Shown here: in pieces, positions 46,386 to 56,530 of the stretch | Numbering within the stretch: position 1 is the stretch's first letter | Layout of the letters: each line of letters starts with the position of its first letter | Assembly: GCF_026262505.1 (NCBI RefSeq) | Contig: NC_067203.1 | Location: forward strand, 2,666,001-2,730,000 | Reading direction: 5' to 3' | From: Trichomonas vaginalis G3 | Taxonomy: Eukaryota > Parabasalia > Trichomonadida > Trichomonadidae | Length of the DNA stretch: 64,000 bases | Made by a program: the position numbers and the translations under genes | The notes under the pieces: generated by a model | The model's database searches: none | Seen by the model: the letters and a program-made list of their open reading frames with translations, nothing else | What the model was told of the DNA's origin: nothing

Positions 46386-49384
46386 ATGTCGAAGCTACTT
46401 AGTTTAACAGTGAAGGGTATTCGTTTGTTCAATCCAGACCCAAAAGACGAGTCAACTCAGACAATAGATTTAGATGATAAAATGACTTTGATAACAGGAC
46501 CAAATGGATCCGGAAAAACAACTATTTTTGAAGCTATCCAATATGCTTTAATAGGAGTCAGCCAAGAGAATTCAGGAGGTATTGGATTATTTTATGATCG
46601 CAAAGTTCTTGGAAAGGAACAATATACCGCTGAATGTCGATTAAAATTTAGAGGAGTTGATAATCATATATATCAAATTGTTAGAAAGAGAAATATTACT
46701 GATGATTTAAATAGAGAGATATCACAAATATTAGATGAACAAGGTAAAATTATATATTCCACAAAAGCAGAAATTGATTTCCAAATTCCTCGACTGTTTG
46801 GTAGTTCAAAGTCCATTATTAAAAATGTCATTTTTTGCAAGCAATTCGAGCAAACTTGGCCAATAGAAATGGCTGGAAGTAAATTGAAAGAAAGATTTGA
46901 CAAAATTTTTGGTATTGAAGCATATAATAAAGCTCATGATGAGATTTATAAAGCATTAAAATCTAAAATATCCGAGTTAAAAGAAGAAAATAATGTTTAT
47001 CCTTTGATCAAAAAATCATTCGATAAAAAGAAAATAATTGAACAAAGAATCACAGACGAACAGTATGAAATATCCAGAATAAAAGAACAAATGGAGCAAA
47101 TAGCTGCTGAAATCGCAGAAAAAAATGAAAAACAAACGAGATATAACGATTTGAACAATTTGATTTCTCAAAAAGAAGGAGAACTCAAAGGGATAATTGA
47201 ACAGATAGAAAATTACAAAAAAGAAAATTGTGAAGTAACCAAAACTCTAAATGAACTCGGTAATGAAGAGGTGCAGATAATTGATGAGCTAGAATCAATA
47301 AAAATTGACATTAATTCCAAAAATATTGAAATCAATAAATTCAAAAATGAGATTGAACAACTTGATGGTGAAAAGAAAGAAATCATTAAGAAATTGGAGA
47401 GTCAAAGATCAATAAATAATCAAATTAATGATAATGAACAGAAGATATCTAAAAATAAGAAAGAAATCAAATCAAAAATCAATGAAATCAAAGAATTGAT
47501 TCATGAAGAGATTGATGAAGAAAATTTCTCAAAAATCATCAAGGAAAAACAAAAATCATTGAACAACGAAGAAAATTCTATTCGTGTCGAAACAGACAAA
47601 GAAAAGACTAAATATGAAAAAAGTCAAATCGAATTAGATTCTAAAGAAAAATCACTTGAAAACAAAAATAAAACAAAAAATGACATTGAATCAGATTTAA
47701 TCGAAAATCTTGGAAGTACCGATTTTGAAAACGAGTACAAAAAGTACAAAAATGAACAAGAAAATCTTCAAAAACTTATTTCACTTGACACAAAAAGTCA
47801 AAGTATCTATGAAGAATTTGTTTCAGAGAGTCGAAGTGAATCATGCCAATGTCCTCTTTGCAAGAGAAAGTTCAAAGATAACTCAGAACGTGACGAATTC
47901 ATCAAAAACGAACTTGAAAAAGTTTTGAAAGATCTTCCTTCAAAAATCGCATCAAATGAAGAAAAATTGAGAAAAGTCAGCGAAAAAATTGAGAGTATTG
48001 AAAATCTTCGAGACAAACATTTTATTTATCAACAAGTTTTAGAAGATATTCCTAAACTTGAAGAAGAAATCGATACCTTGAAATCTAAAAGAGATCAAAA
48101 CTTCGAAGAATATCAACAAATCAAACAAAATTATGATGAAATTCGATCTAAAAAAGAAAAATTTGAACATGAAGTCATTCAACTAAAGAATTCAATTGAT
48201 TTATTAAATAATGATTGTTCTAGCTACGAAGAAAATATCAAAAGACTTCAATCAAATCTTAGTGATAGCATTTATATTGAATCACTTGAGAATTCTCTTA
48301 ATAATATTGGAGTACAACAAGACAAATTAAAGTCAAATATTGAAAATTATCAAAAAGAAATTGATGAAAAAAGTAAAAAACAAATATCTCTTTATAATAT
48401 GAAGTCTAAAATAGACAGAGTTAAAGTTTATCTAAACAACAAAGAGAAATTAAATCAAGTTACCCATGAAATTGACGAATTACATATTTTAATCTCAGAA
48501 GTTAATGATTGGAAAGATCTGGACAAATTGAAAACAGAATTTGGAATGCTCAAAGGAAGGAAAGAAGAAAAAGAAATTGCTTTAAATCGTGACACTTATG
48601 AATTAGAAAATGAATTTAAAGGTATTGAAGACAATATAAGGGAAAATTATTAAGGATTGAAGCTTTGAAAATGGCATCCCAAGATCTACAGAAATTTAGT
48701 GCTGCACTAAATAATTCTATTATTGAGTTTCATCAAAAGAAAATTTGTAAGATCAATGAAATTCTGGAAAGAAAATGGTCTGAGTGTTATGAAGCAATTG
48801 ACATTGAAAAGATTTTAATTGTTGCTAGTACAAGCACAGAAAAGTTTGTAAATGACGAAAATAATGGCAAGAAGCCAAAAGATAGCAATAGTCCAAAGAA
48901 AAGTAGGGAAAGTCCAAAGAAGGGTATAATCAATTCTAATACAGATAAAACTAAATATACAGAAGAAATAAATGTCAAATTAGAAAGATTAATGTTTAAT
49001 TACAAAGTTGTTATGCTTAGGAATGGCCAAGAGCTTGAAATGAGAGGAAGATGCAGTGAAGGACAAAAAGTGTTAGCAAGCCTTATCATCAGAATGGCTT
49101 TAGCTGAAGCATTTAATTGTAATATTATCTCTTTGGATGAACCCACAACAAATTTGGATAGTACTCACATGAGTAAAATTGCAACACTTTTATCTGATGA
49201 TTTCGAAAAGATGAGCCAAAACCAGTAATTGCTTCTAATCACTCATTCTGGAGACTTCGTAGATAGAATTCGTCAAAAATCAGATATCAAACAATATTTT
49301 CAATTAAAAGTTGAAACTGATTATCGAGGATCATTCTCATGCATCCAAAAGAAAGATTCGAAGAATCTTTATTTAAATCAATAA
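46386..49384 (+). pseudogene. RAD50-like paralog, inactivated
   Basis: ATG 46386 opens a RAD50-type frame: Walker A GPNGSGKTT at residues 38-46, coiled coil, and zinc hook CPLC at residue ~489. At 48653 the frame stops at TAA, but the homology continues from about 48655 in a different frame (KMASQDLQKFSAALNNSI, signature GRCSEGQKVLAS, Walker B SLDEPTTNLD). At 49226-49228 a second TAA replaces the CAA Gln codon of the intact gene, after which LLLITHSGDFVD and the rest follow to TAA 49384. Both coiled-coil arms are ~160-175 residues shorter than in the intact RAD50, and a Ser/Pro/Lys-rich insertion (~40 residues) sits before the signature. The central 811 bp match the intact gene essentially exactly (see findings). 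Confidence 0.85.
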
Positions 49385-49565
49385 CACAAGTTGATTTGTT
49401 ATTTATATCATTTTTAATTAATAAAAAGTTTTGGAATATTAATATTAGCAGTTTAAAAAATCTGGTCAAGAAAAATCGGATTTTAGATTTTAATTTAGCC
49501 CAAAATATGCAGTTTTGTTTTTGATATAAATGACTTTTTAACAATACTGTAAATACATTTGTCAT

Positions 49566-50380
49566 TCTAGTGAATCCTTAAGTAACCTCTTTTGAAATGT
49601 GAAGAGGAGTTCTTCAATTACTTTTTTTGATAATTGCGCCATGGGAAAGAAGAAGTTCAATAATTTCTTTAGTGTTACTAGTGACTGCAATCTTAAGTGC
49701 CGTTCATCCATCTATTTCTTTTTCATTAATATTTGCCCCGTGGGAAAGAAGAAACTCAACTGTTTCTTTTCTAATATTAAAGACTGCAATGTGAAGAACT
49801 GTTCTTCCAAATTTATCTTTTTCATTTATATTTACACCGTATGAAAGAAAAAATTGGTTATTTTTTTACTATTATTAGATACTGCAGTATGAAGCAATGT
49901 TTGCCCAATTTTGTCAAATACATTGATATTTGCGCCGTATGAAAAAGAACTTCGGCCATTTCTTTTCTATATTTATCTTGTTCATTTATAATGGCACCAT
50001 GTGAAAGAAGAAGTTCAATTATTTCTTTATTATTCAATTTTGTAGAAGAATGAAGAAATGTACAGATTATTTCTTTATTATTCAATAATTAGATGATTCA
50101 AGTAATACTCTATAAATATCCTTTGATGATAATCAGTCATGTTAGGAATTTTATTATTTCTGAGAATATCTATCGCCTGGGGAAATTCATCATACCATGG
50201 AAAAATAAAATCATTCTTTTATCTGCAGAAATAGAGCATTTAGGTTTCGATATATGGCAATATCTTCATAAATAGCTATCTAACTATATTTTTGAAACGA
50301 AAAAATTTTATATAAATATCTATTTGCAGCGAAATCTTTATAAGCGAATTCTTTTTCATTCAATATCTGCTCTCACTATT
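49566..50380 (-). pseudogene. Decayed ankyrin/DUF3447 gene
   Basis: Minus-strand pieces in shifting frames match the family. About 50130-50350 contains FPWYDEFPQAIDILRNNKIPN, which parallels LPWCAAFPQTIDIIKNEKI in the gene at 14618, and FAFKEYAYKDFAANRYL-like sequence upstream. From 50085 down to 49590 several 33-residue ankyrin units are readable (EIIELLLSHGAIINEQDK) with many stops and frameshifts. It lies 3' of the RAD50 pseudogene, so this whole stretch is a decayed block. Confidence 0.7.
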
Positions 50381-51000
50381 GATTCTCATTGCCAGTAAAC
50401 TGCCAATGATGGATGCGAATTTTGCCTGAAAAAGCCCGTAAGAGACAAAACCTCGACAAAAGTTCTCAAAATTGAGGGATGTCTTGGCTACGTAAATGTG
50501 GCTTATTTTCCAGTTCACAGGAATGGATTGATTAATTTATAAATAATTGATATAATACGCATTGTTGAGTAAAGTATTTGAACATTTCTATGTTTAAAAT
50601 AGTTTAGAGTGCATATAATTGTATTGATTATTCTTTATAATGGTAAAAAAAGGAAGAAATTTAATAATTTTAATTAATTTTCAAATAATCATATTATTGA
50701 GTTTTTAAAATGTAAATACATAGTACTAAAGATATAAGATGTATTTTCTTTCATGTGAATTTTGGATTCTTTTTAGGATGCTAAATATTATTTCTTTTTT
50801 GGGAAAATTTAATTTTAATATGTTAAAATGAGATCGTGAAATGTTTGGAATATTCTTTGCGTTGTTATTGATTTGTATGCCCAAAAATCTTGCTATGCCG
50901 TAACTGATATTTTATTTAATAACGAGCAATTTTTAAAAAATAGAAATATTTCAATTAGAATCGTCTGAATGTATAATAAGATTGGAAAAGTCCCAGTTTA
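50381..51000. other. Intergenic, ~620 bp
   Basis: AT-rich; nothing recognised. Confidence 0.55.
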
Positions 51001-51854
51001 TTAAAATCTAGGCATGCTTACGTAATCGCGGAAATAAGGTTCTCTGTTGGTTTCTTCCATTGAACGATAAAATGGACGTGGATATGGGATTGGAAATCTT
51101 GCTGAACCCCATGGTCCAAGAGAATTAGTTAGTTTATGCCTTGGCATGGGGATTCATGGTCCTGGATAATTTGAAGCGGTAGCTTGTTGCCTTCTTTTTG
51201 AATACATCCTTTTGATTTGTTCTGGTGTGAATATTCTTATTGGAGGCATGGGGAAGCATGGTCCTGGATCATTTGATTCCGCATCTTGGAAGAAATGATG
51301 AATTCCCCATTCTCCAGCACGAATAAGAGCTTCTGCAGCTGCACTAGAGAGAGCACCCTTTGCAATATCTGTCATCCAGCCATTCTCTGGATCTTCTTCT
51401 GTTGAGAAATGAGGGCGAACAGGTGGGAGTGGATGTGGTCTTGGGAATCCAAATCCATTAGATTCTGCTCTTTGGAAATAGACTTTGCCGTCATGAACTA
51501 TTGGAACGAAAAATTCGTGGTAATTCTCTGAATCTTCTTCTGCTTTTTGGAAATGAGGGCGAACAGGTGGGGTGGATGTGGTCTTGGGAATACAAATCCA
51601 TTAGATTCTGCCTTTTGGAATTTAATGCGAATTCTTGGGACTCGAATTTATGGGTAATATATTCCAATTCTATTAGATTCTGCTCTTTGATTGTAAATGC
51701 GACCGCCACCACCAACATGTGAGATAAAACCACCCCAGTCATTTTCTGTTTCTGCTGTTGATGCGTAATACCTTGGATGACGTTGAGGTGGCCTTGGTCT
51801 TGGTGGTGGTCTGTGAGTGATACTCGACGATGTAAGAATCGCGAATGCAAGCAT
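51001..51854 (-). pseudogene. Proline-rich (secreted?) protein copy A, inactivated
   Basis: From ATG 51854 it is nearly identical to the intact copy at 55345-55863: a hydrophobic start (MLAFAILTSSS), a Pro/Arg-rich stretch, GGGGRIYNQRAESN and recurring AESN(G/E) modules. A CAA-to-TAA change after YYP stops it near residue 68. A two-base deletion in GTGG(GA)GTGG near 51570 shifts frame, and a TGC-to-TGA change truncates the last part (PGPC to PGP stop) near 51150. It carries extra modules absent from the intact copy (a duplicated PRPHPLPPVRPHF block and an MTDIAKGALSSAAAEAL segment) before ending PYFRDYVSMPRF at 51001. Confidence 0.75.
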
Positions 51855-52472
51855 GAATAAAAATGAAATAAAAAAATTCAATTATTTGATGTCAGATTGA
51901 ATTAAAAAAAAATAAATATAATTATTGAACTCATACTTGTGATCATTCATTAATAGTTGGTCATTGTCATTTGCCATTTTTGCCAAATCTATCACACAAT
52001 AATTCAAAATTAATGAATTTATTTAATTAATTGTCAATGAACAAAAAACTAAATAATTGAATGTGAAAATTAAGATTCTCTTCAAACTTTTCAATACTCA
52101 ATTTTTAAATTTTTAAAAATGGAGCTTAGATCGATATAGTGATAAGACCACAAATTATCACAGACAATTTCAGAAGACTGAATTAAAACTCAATCTTCTG
52201 AAAATTTTGATGTAATCTGCAAAATTTTGTTACCGATAATTTAGAGATGAGCATTGATCAAACTTTTCTCTCTGATTTTTTCAAAAATTGATGGATAAAT
52301 TGGGTAAATGTCAAAACTCTCTATATTTGTATAGCTGAAAAGCTTAAACTCTCAAAAGGCAAGTAAATCCATATGCTTCCCCCAGAAAATTGAAATAAAT
52401 TAAAAACAAAAATTTTGATTAGAGATAAACTTTATGAAAATTGGTTTATAATACTATAAATAAAATTATTTT
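51855..52472. other. Intergenic, ~620 bp
   Basis: AT-rich. TCATT at 51862-51866 (minus strand) is the initiator of the proline-rich pseudogene. A phrase around 51961-51990 (GTCATTTGCCATTTTTGCCA) resembles 56090-56120 upstream of the intact copy, so the duplicated segment includes upstream sequence. Confidence 0.5.
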
Positions 52473-54917
52473 TTATTCGGCAGTAAATTCAACAAGAGGT
52501 ATTGTCATCATTGTCTTTCTATCTGTCCATTTAGGAGCAGGTCTCATGACAGACAACTGTGGTGCGTCTTCTTTCAGTTTTGCACCAAGTAAAGCTGAAA
52601 TTTCGGTCAAATCTGTCTCATTTGGATCGAAATCTAAGTCATCAGCGTCAGGATCGACTTCATCCTGCAGCTGCATTGTTGAGAATATCACGGGGAGTGC
52701 GAATTGTGTCTTTGGAGCTTCAGGAGGTGGAGCTGTCGGTGGAACAATTCCATATCTGCCAGAAGTTGCGATATATTCAGTAACCATTGACGCCAATGGG
52801 TCTACACTCATATCTATTGAGTTTAATGATGCCAAAGTGAACAAAGAAGGAACAGGATTTACGAAATTTTGTTCGAACAAAAGTTCACTTGTATTTTGTT
52901 GTTCTGGTATTAATTCGTCGGAATCCATTTCAATTGGTCTTGGAACGCGTGTTGCAAAGTCTCCAGAAAGTGACAAAAACAAAGATAATCTCTGATTTGT
53001 CGTAGAAAGCTGTCTTTTCATTGCCAGCTTCTGGTTGATCTTCTTGACTTCATTGAAGTGTGCGATAGGTACCAAATCTTCAATTGGTCGGTTAAATGAC
53101 AAGATATGAGTTGATGAAAGCAAAAGATCGTAAATCCAAACTAATTGGTCGGATTCTTTAATTCCTGTTTTATCGAGACACAATTCTGCGATGGATAAAC
53201 TTTCTTGGATGAAATTTGCCAAAGCTCTTGCGGCAGAATTCGAAAAAACGTTACCGGAGATAGACAAAGAGGTCAATCTCGGTATCTCAGTAAGCGAGGA
53301 TATGAATTTGGTCAATATATCCGTTTTTTGAGAATCTGTCGTATCGCAAATTTCCAAACCCCATAATTCTCTTACTGTAAAGAACTTTATGAGTTGGTCC
53401 AAGCAGCTTTCGACATCGAATTCCTTGAAACAATGATTGATGGCGAGATGCATCAATTTTGTCTGGGAATTTGAGAGCAAAGGGGACTGTGTATCGATGA
53501 ACCTCAATAGTTTCTCGAATGTGCGACTATCGAAGAGGTTGTTGCTCAAATTCAATTCGGTAATTACCGGTCTGAAAGATTCGATCGGCAAACTTGAGAA
53601 AACTTGCGACCAAATCTTAGTTGGTTTGCATCCATCAACGATGAGGGCCAAAGGCATCTTCCTTGTCCATCTGCAAATGGCTGTGAAGAATGCGGTCAAA
53701 GCATCTGCCGTCCAGTCGCATTCTCCGACATCTACTTGCAGCAGGGAGTGAGATATGGCCTCATCAATGGACATCGTGGTCTTTCCGAAGTTCTTTCTCA
53801 AAACTAAACATTGAATTTGAGATTGTGAACGGCCAAGCTCAATAAGCATCTGGCAGACGTCGATGTTGCAGGATTCCATGTTCAAGGAACGCAATGTTGG
53901 CTTGCTACGGATGACTTCCAGTGAGAAATCGATTAATCCGGTCGTACTCTTGCAATCGATGAACGCGAGGCAGGAAAGGTTGTTGAATATGGCAAAGTTC
54001 TGTAATGCGTTAACGAAATTCTTGGAAAGTGACTCCGAAAACTCCATTGTCTGAATTACAAGAGATTCAAGAGAATAAGTGGCAGCTTTGAGGTGGCTGA
54101 TAAGATTCGTAACGAACTCGGACTTGCAGTTATATAGGTTGACTGTATTGACGTGGTTGTGAGGAGATCTGCGATTTGCGAGTCCTTCGAAATTTGCGGT
54201 CTCGTAGTTCCTGAATGTGACGGCGAAAAATCTGTTTGCAGCTGTGAGAACCCAGGAAACGATTTGACCAAGAGTTTGTGGTGTAAAATTATCGAAAATT
54301 AAATATCGGATTTGGCCTTCCATTGATAAGGCAAAGAAGACTGCCGCTGAGTTGACAAGGTCGAAGTTCTTGAATGTAAATGATTTTCGTGGATTTTGAT
54401 CGTAAGCAGAAAGAATTTGAACAACTGGCTTTTCTATTTCCGTCTTTTTAGAAATTGAAGCTGAAATATAACGATGGAGCAAGATGTTAGGGGGTCTTTT
54501 CGTTGGCTGTTCAATTTTATCGGCTGCTGGAATGTATTGGACGCCTGGAAGAGTATTTACGTTGATTTGATAGAGAAGATAACGATATTGTGTATATATG
54601 AGTGTCATCAATGAAGCTGACTCTGGTAAAATGAATTGATACGTCGCATTTTTGAATTTTAACGTTAATTCGTCTTTGTTACATGAAGCATCAAGAATAT
54701 CGAAGATTGATTCGATTTGGGAGATCTCAAAATTACCTTTGATGAATGTTTTTGTCATAAGATATAAACAACATTCTGTCAAAAGTAAATATCTCTGTTC
54801 TTTCTTGCCTTCTACAACATAATTGACTTCACCAACCCATTGCTTGTTCTCTGATGGATCATTCCTCAGTTCTAAGATCTTCTGAATAAGATCAGATCTT
54901 AGTGGAACAAAGGTCAT
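52473..54917 (-). CDS. CARMIL-like leucine-rich-repeat protein (actin regulator)
   Basis: 814 residues from ATG 54917 (MTFVPLRSDLIQKILEL); the longer frame starts with TTG. The N-terminal ~120 residues form a PH-like domain. About residues 170-640 contain ~28-residue ribonuclease-inhibitor-type LRRs (ITELNLSNNLFDSRTFEKLLRF, LTSLSISGNVFSNSAARALANFI). Then a helical segment and an acidic, Pro-containing tail. This order is that of CARMIL proteins, which link capping protein, Arp2/3 and myosin I. The capping-protein-interaction motif was not seen, so regulation of capping protein is unproven. TCACT at 54940-54944 (minus strand) is a good initiator 24 bases upstream. Confidence 0.78.
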   Translation of the reverse strand: MTFVPLRSDLIQKILELRNDPSENKQWVGEVNYVVEGKKEQRYLLLTECCLYLMTKTFIKGNFEISQIESIFDILDASCNKDELTLKFKNATYQFILPESASLMTLIYTQYRYLLYQINVNTLPGVQYIPAADKIEQPTKRPPNILLHRYISASISKKTEIEKPVVQILSAYDQNPRKSFTFKNFDLVNSAAVFFALSMEGQIRYLIFDNFTPQTLGQIVSWVLTAANRFFAVTFRNYETANFEGLANRRSPHNHVNTVNLYNCKSEFVTNLISHLKAATYSLESLVIQTMEFSESLSKNFVNALQNFAIFNNLSCLAFIDCKSTTGLIDFSLEVIRSKPTLRSLNMESCNIDVCQMLIELGRSQSQIQCLVLRKNFGKTTMSIDEAISHSLLQVDVGECDWTADALTAFFTAICRWTRKMPLALIVDGCKPTKIWSQVFSSLPIESFRPVITELNLSNNLFDSRTFEKLLRFIDTQSPLLSNSQTKLMHLAINHCFKEFDVESCLDQLIKFFTVRELWGLEICDTTDSQKTDILTKFISSLTEIPRLTSLSISGNVFSNSAARALANFIQESLSIAELCLDKTGIKESDQLVWIYDLLLSSTHILSFNRPIEDLVPIAHFNEVKKINQKLAMKRQLSTTNQRLSLFLSLSGDFATRVPRPIEMDSDELIPEQQNTSELLFEQNFVNPVPSLFTLASLNSIDMSVDPLASMVTEYIATSGRYGIVPPTAPPPEAPKTQFALPVIFSTMQLQDEVDPDADDLDFDPNETDLTEISALLGAKLKEDAPQLSVMRPAPKWTDRKTMMTIPLVEFTAE

Positions 54918-55344
54918 AGATTTTGATTGTAAATCAAAAAGTGAGAAAAAAAAAATAAGGAATGAGCAAAATTGTTCCAAAAGAATATCTTACGCTAGCA
55001 CGTGCCAAGTTATATAGCTGATATATTATGAAAACAGTCTAAAAATAAATTGAATTTTTTGAATTGGAATGATATGTTTTCTCTATTAATGTAATATATG
55101 TTCGGAAGTCAAATATCATTGATGTTGAATAAAGTGAAGATATTCGTGATTTGGATGTGATTATAAGTTTCCTTATTTAAATCACAGACCATTTTGAGAT
55201 TACTCAAGCATTTAGAGAATTTCTAAAAGCTTTATTTTGTTCATAAAGTTAAAGCACTCATAACACATATGCCTGTATTTCGAAAATATAGCAGGGGAAA
55301 AATTGTTAAATCTAAACAGAATTTTAAAAAATCCTGAATATTAT
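54918..55344. other. Intergenic, 427 bp
   Basis: Apart from the initiator at 54940-54944, nothing recognised. Confidence 0.55.
54940..54944 (-). promoter_or_regulatory. Initiator-like TCACT of the CARMIL-like gene
   Basis: TCACT on the minus strand, its A about 24 bases before the ATG. Confidence 0.5.
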
Positions 55345-55863
55345 TTAAAATGGACGTGGAAATGGGATTGGAAATCTTGGTAAACCCCATGGTCCAAGAG
55401 AATTAGTTTGTTTCCTTCTCCTTCTTGGAATGGGTAAAGGAACGCATGGTCTTAGGTATAATTCATTAGATTCTGCTCTTTGGAAATAGACTTTGCCGTC
55501 ATGAACTATTGGAACGAAAAGTTCGTGGTAATTCTCTGAATCTTCTTCTGCTTTTTGGAAATGAGGGCGAACAGGTGGGAGTGGATGTGGTCTTGGGAAT
55601 CCAAATCCATTAGATTCTGCCTCTTGGTATTTAATGCGAATTTTTGGGACTCGAATTTGTGGGTAATATATTCCAATTCTATTAGATTCTGCTCTTTGAT
55701 TGTAAATGCGACCGCCACCACCAACATGTGAGATAAAACCACCCCAGTCATTTTCTGTTTCTGCTGTTGATGCGTAATACCTTGGATGGCGTTGAGGTGG
55801 CCTTGGTCTTGGTGGTGGTCTGTGAGTAATACTCGACGATGTAAGAATCGCGAATGCAAGCAT
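55345..55863 (-). CDS. Proline/arginine-rich protein, copy B, intact
   Basis: 172 residues from ATG 55863. A short hydrophobic start (MLAFAILTSSS) could be a weak signal peptide. It is followed by HRPPPRPRPPQRHPRYY, GGGGRIYNQ and three AESN modules spaced by PRP- or VPIVHDGKVYF-type phrases, ending PRFPIPFPRPF. The AESN/AEED modules separated by basic-aromatic segments resemble a repeat precursor, but no processing site is certain. Family not recognised. TCATT at 55871-55875 (minus strand) gives a ~10-base leader. Its paralog on the other side of the CARMIL-like gene is dead. Confidence 0.65.
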   Translation of the reverse strand: MLAFAILTSSSITHRPPPRPRPPQRHPRYYASTAETENDWGGFISHVGGGGRIYNQRAESNRIGIYYPQIRVPKIRIKYQEAESNGFGFPRPHPLPPVRPHFQKAEEDSENYHELFVPIVHDGKVYFQRAESNELYLRPCVPLPIPRRRRKQTNSLGPWGLPRFPIPFPRPF

Positions 55864-55870
55864 GAATAAA

Positions 55871-55875
55871 AATGA
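55871..55875 (-). promoter_or_regulatory. Initiator-like TCATT of proline-rich copy B
   Basis: TCATT on the minus strand about ten bases before the ATG; the identical site is kept in the dead copy at 51862-51866. Confidence 0.55.
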
Positions 55876-56530
55876 AATAAAAAAATTTGCAATACATTCA
55901 ATTTTTGTATTAAAACCGGATTATATTATAATGATAAAAATATGAATTTAAATCAAATGTTATCAATGTTGAATCTTTTTTATATTGGATTTGATTTTGA
56001 TTTTGATGTCAGGGTGACAATATTTCAAAAAAACTAGGAATTTATTCTACATGATAATTTGAAGTTTTTGTCTTATAGTTGTTCAGTGTCATTTGACATT
56101 TTTGACGACATTTGCCATTTATAGAATTCAGAAGCAAAAGTATGCAAATATTGAAACTTATTTGAATATATACAAATAGGGTGCTATTTTTTAAACATTG
56201 GTTCTTAATAGGTTTAATGCAAAGGAATTAGCAAATATTTTTTATAATTAGCAATTTTATATTTGCATTAAAACTATTAGGGACCAATGCAAATATTTAT
56301 CATAAAAAGCAAAACAATTTAATATAATATCACAAAAATTATATTTTTGATAAATAATTTTTTTATAAAAACAAAACAATTTAAGAGTCTTCTTAGTACC
56401 TTCCGCCATCTTCTCTATAATAGGAATATGTGTGTGAAGAGGCACTGAAAATAAAACTGTAAACATGAAATTTGTGAGTATCTAATTATTTTGTCAAAAA
56501 AAAATTATAAATCAATTATACAATTATTTT
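55876..56530. other. Intergenic, ~650 bp
   Basis: No gene recognised. Around 56085-56120 a CATTTGACATTTTTGACGACATTTGCC phrase resembles sequence upstream of copy A. Confidence 0.5.

Noticed and set aside
47807..48016. Antisense ORF identical to one at 58254-58463
   Set aside because: The identity is just the converted RAD50 tract read backwards, not a separate gene.
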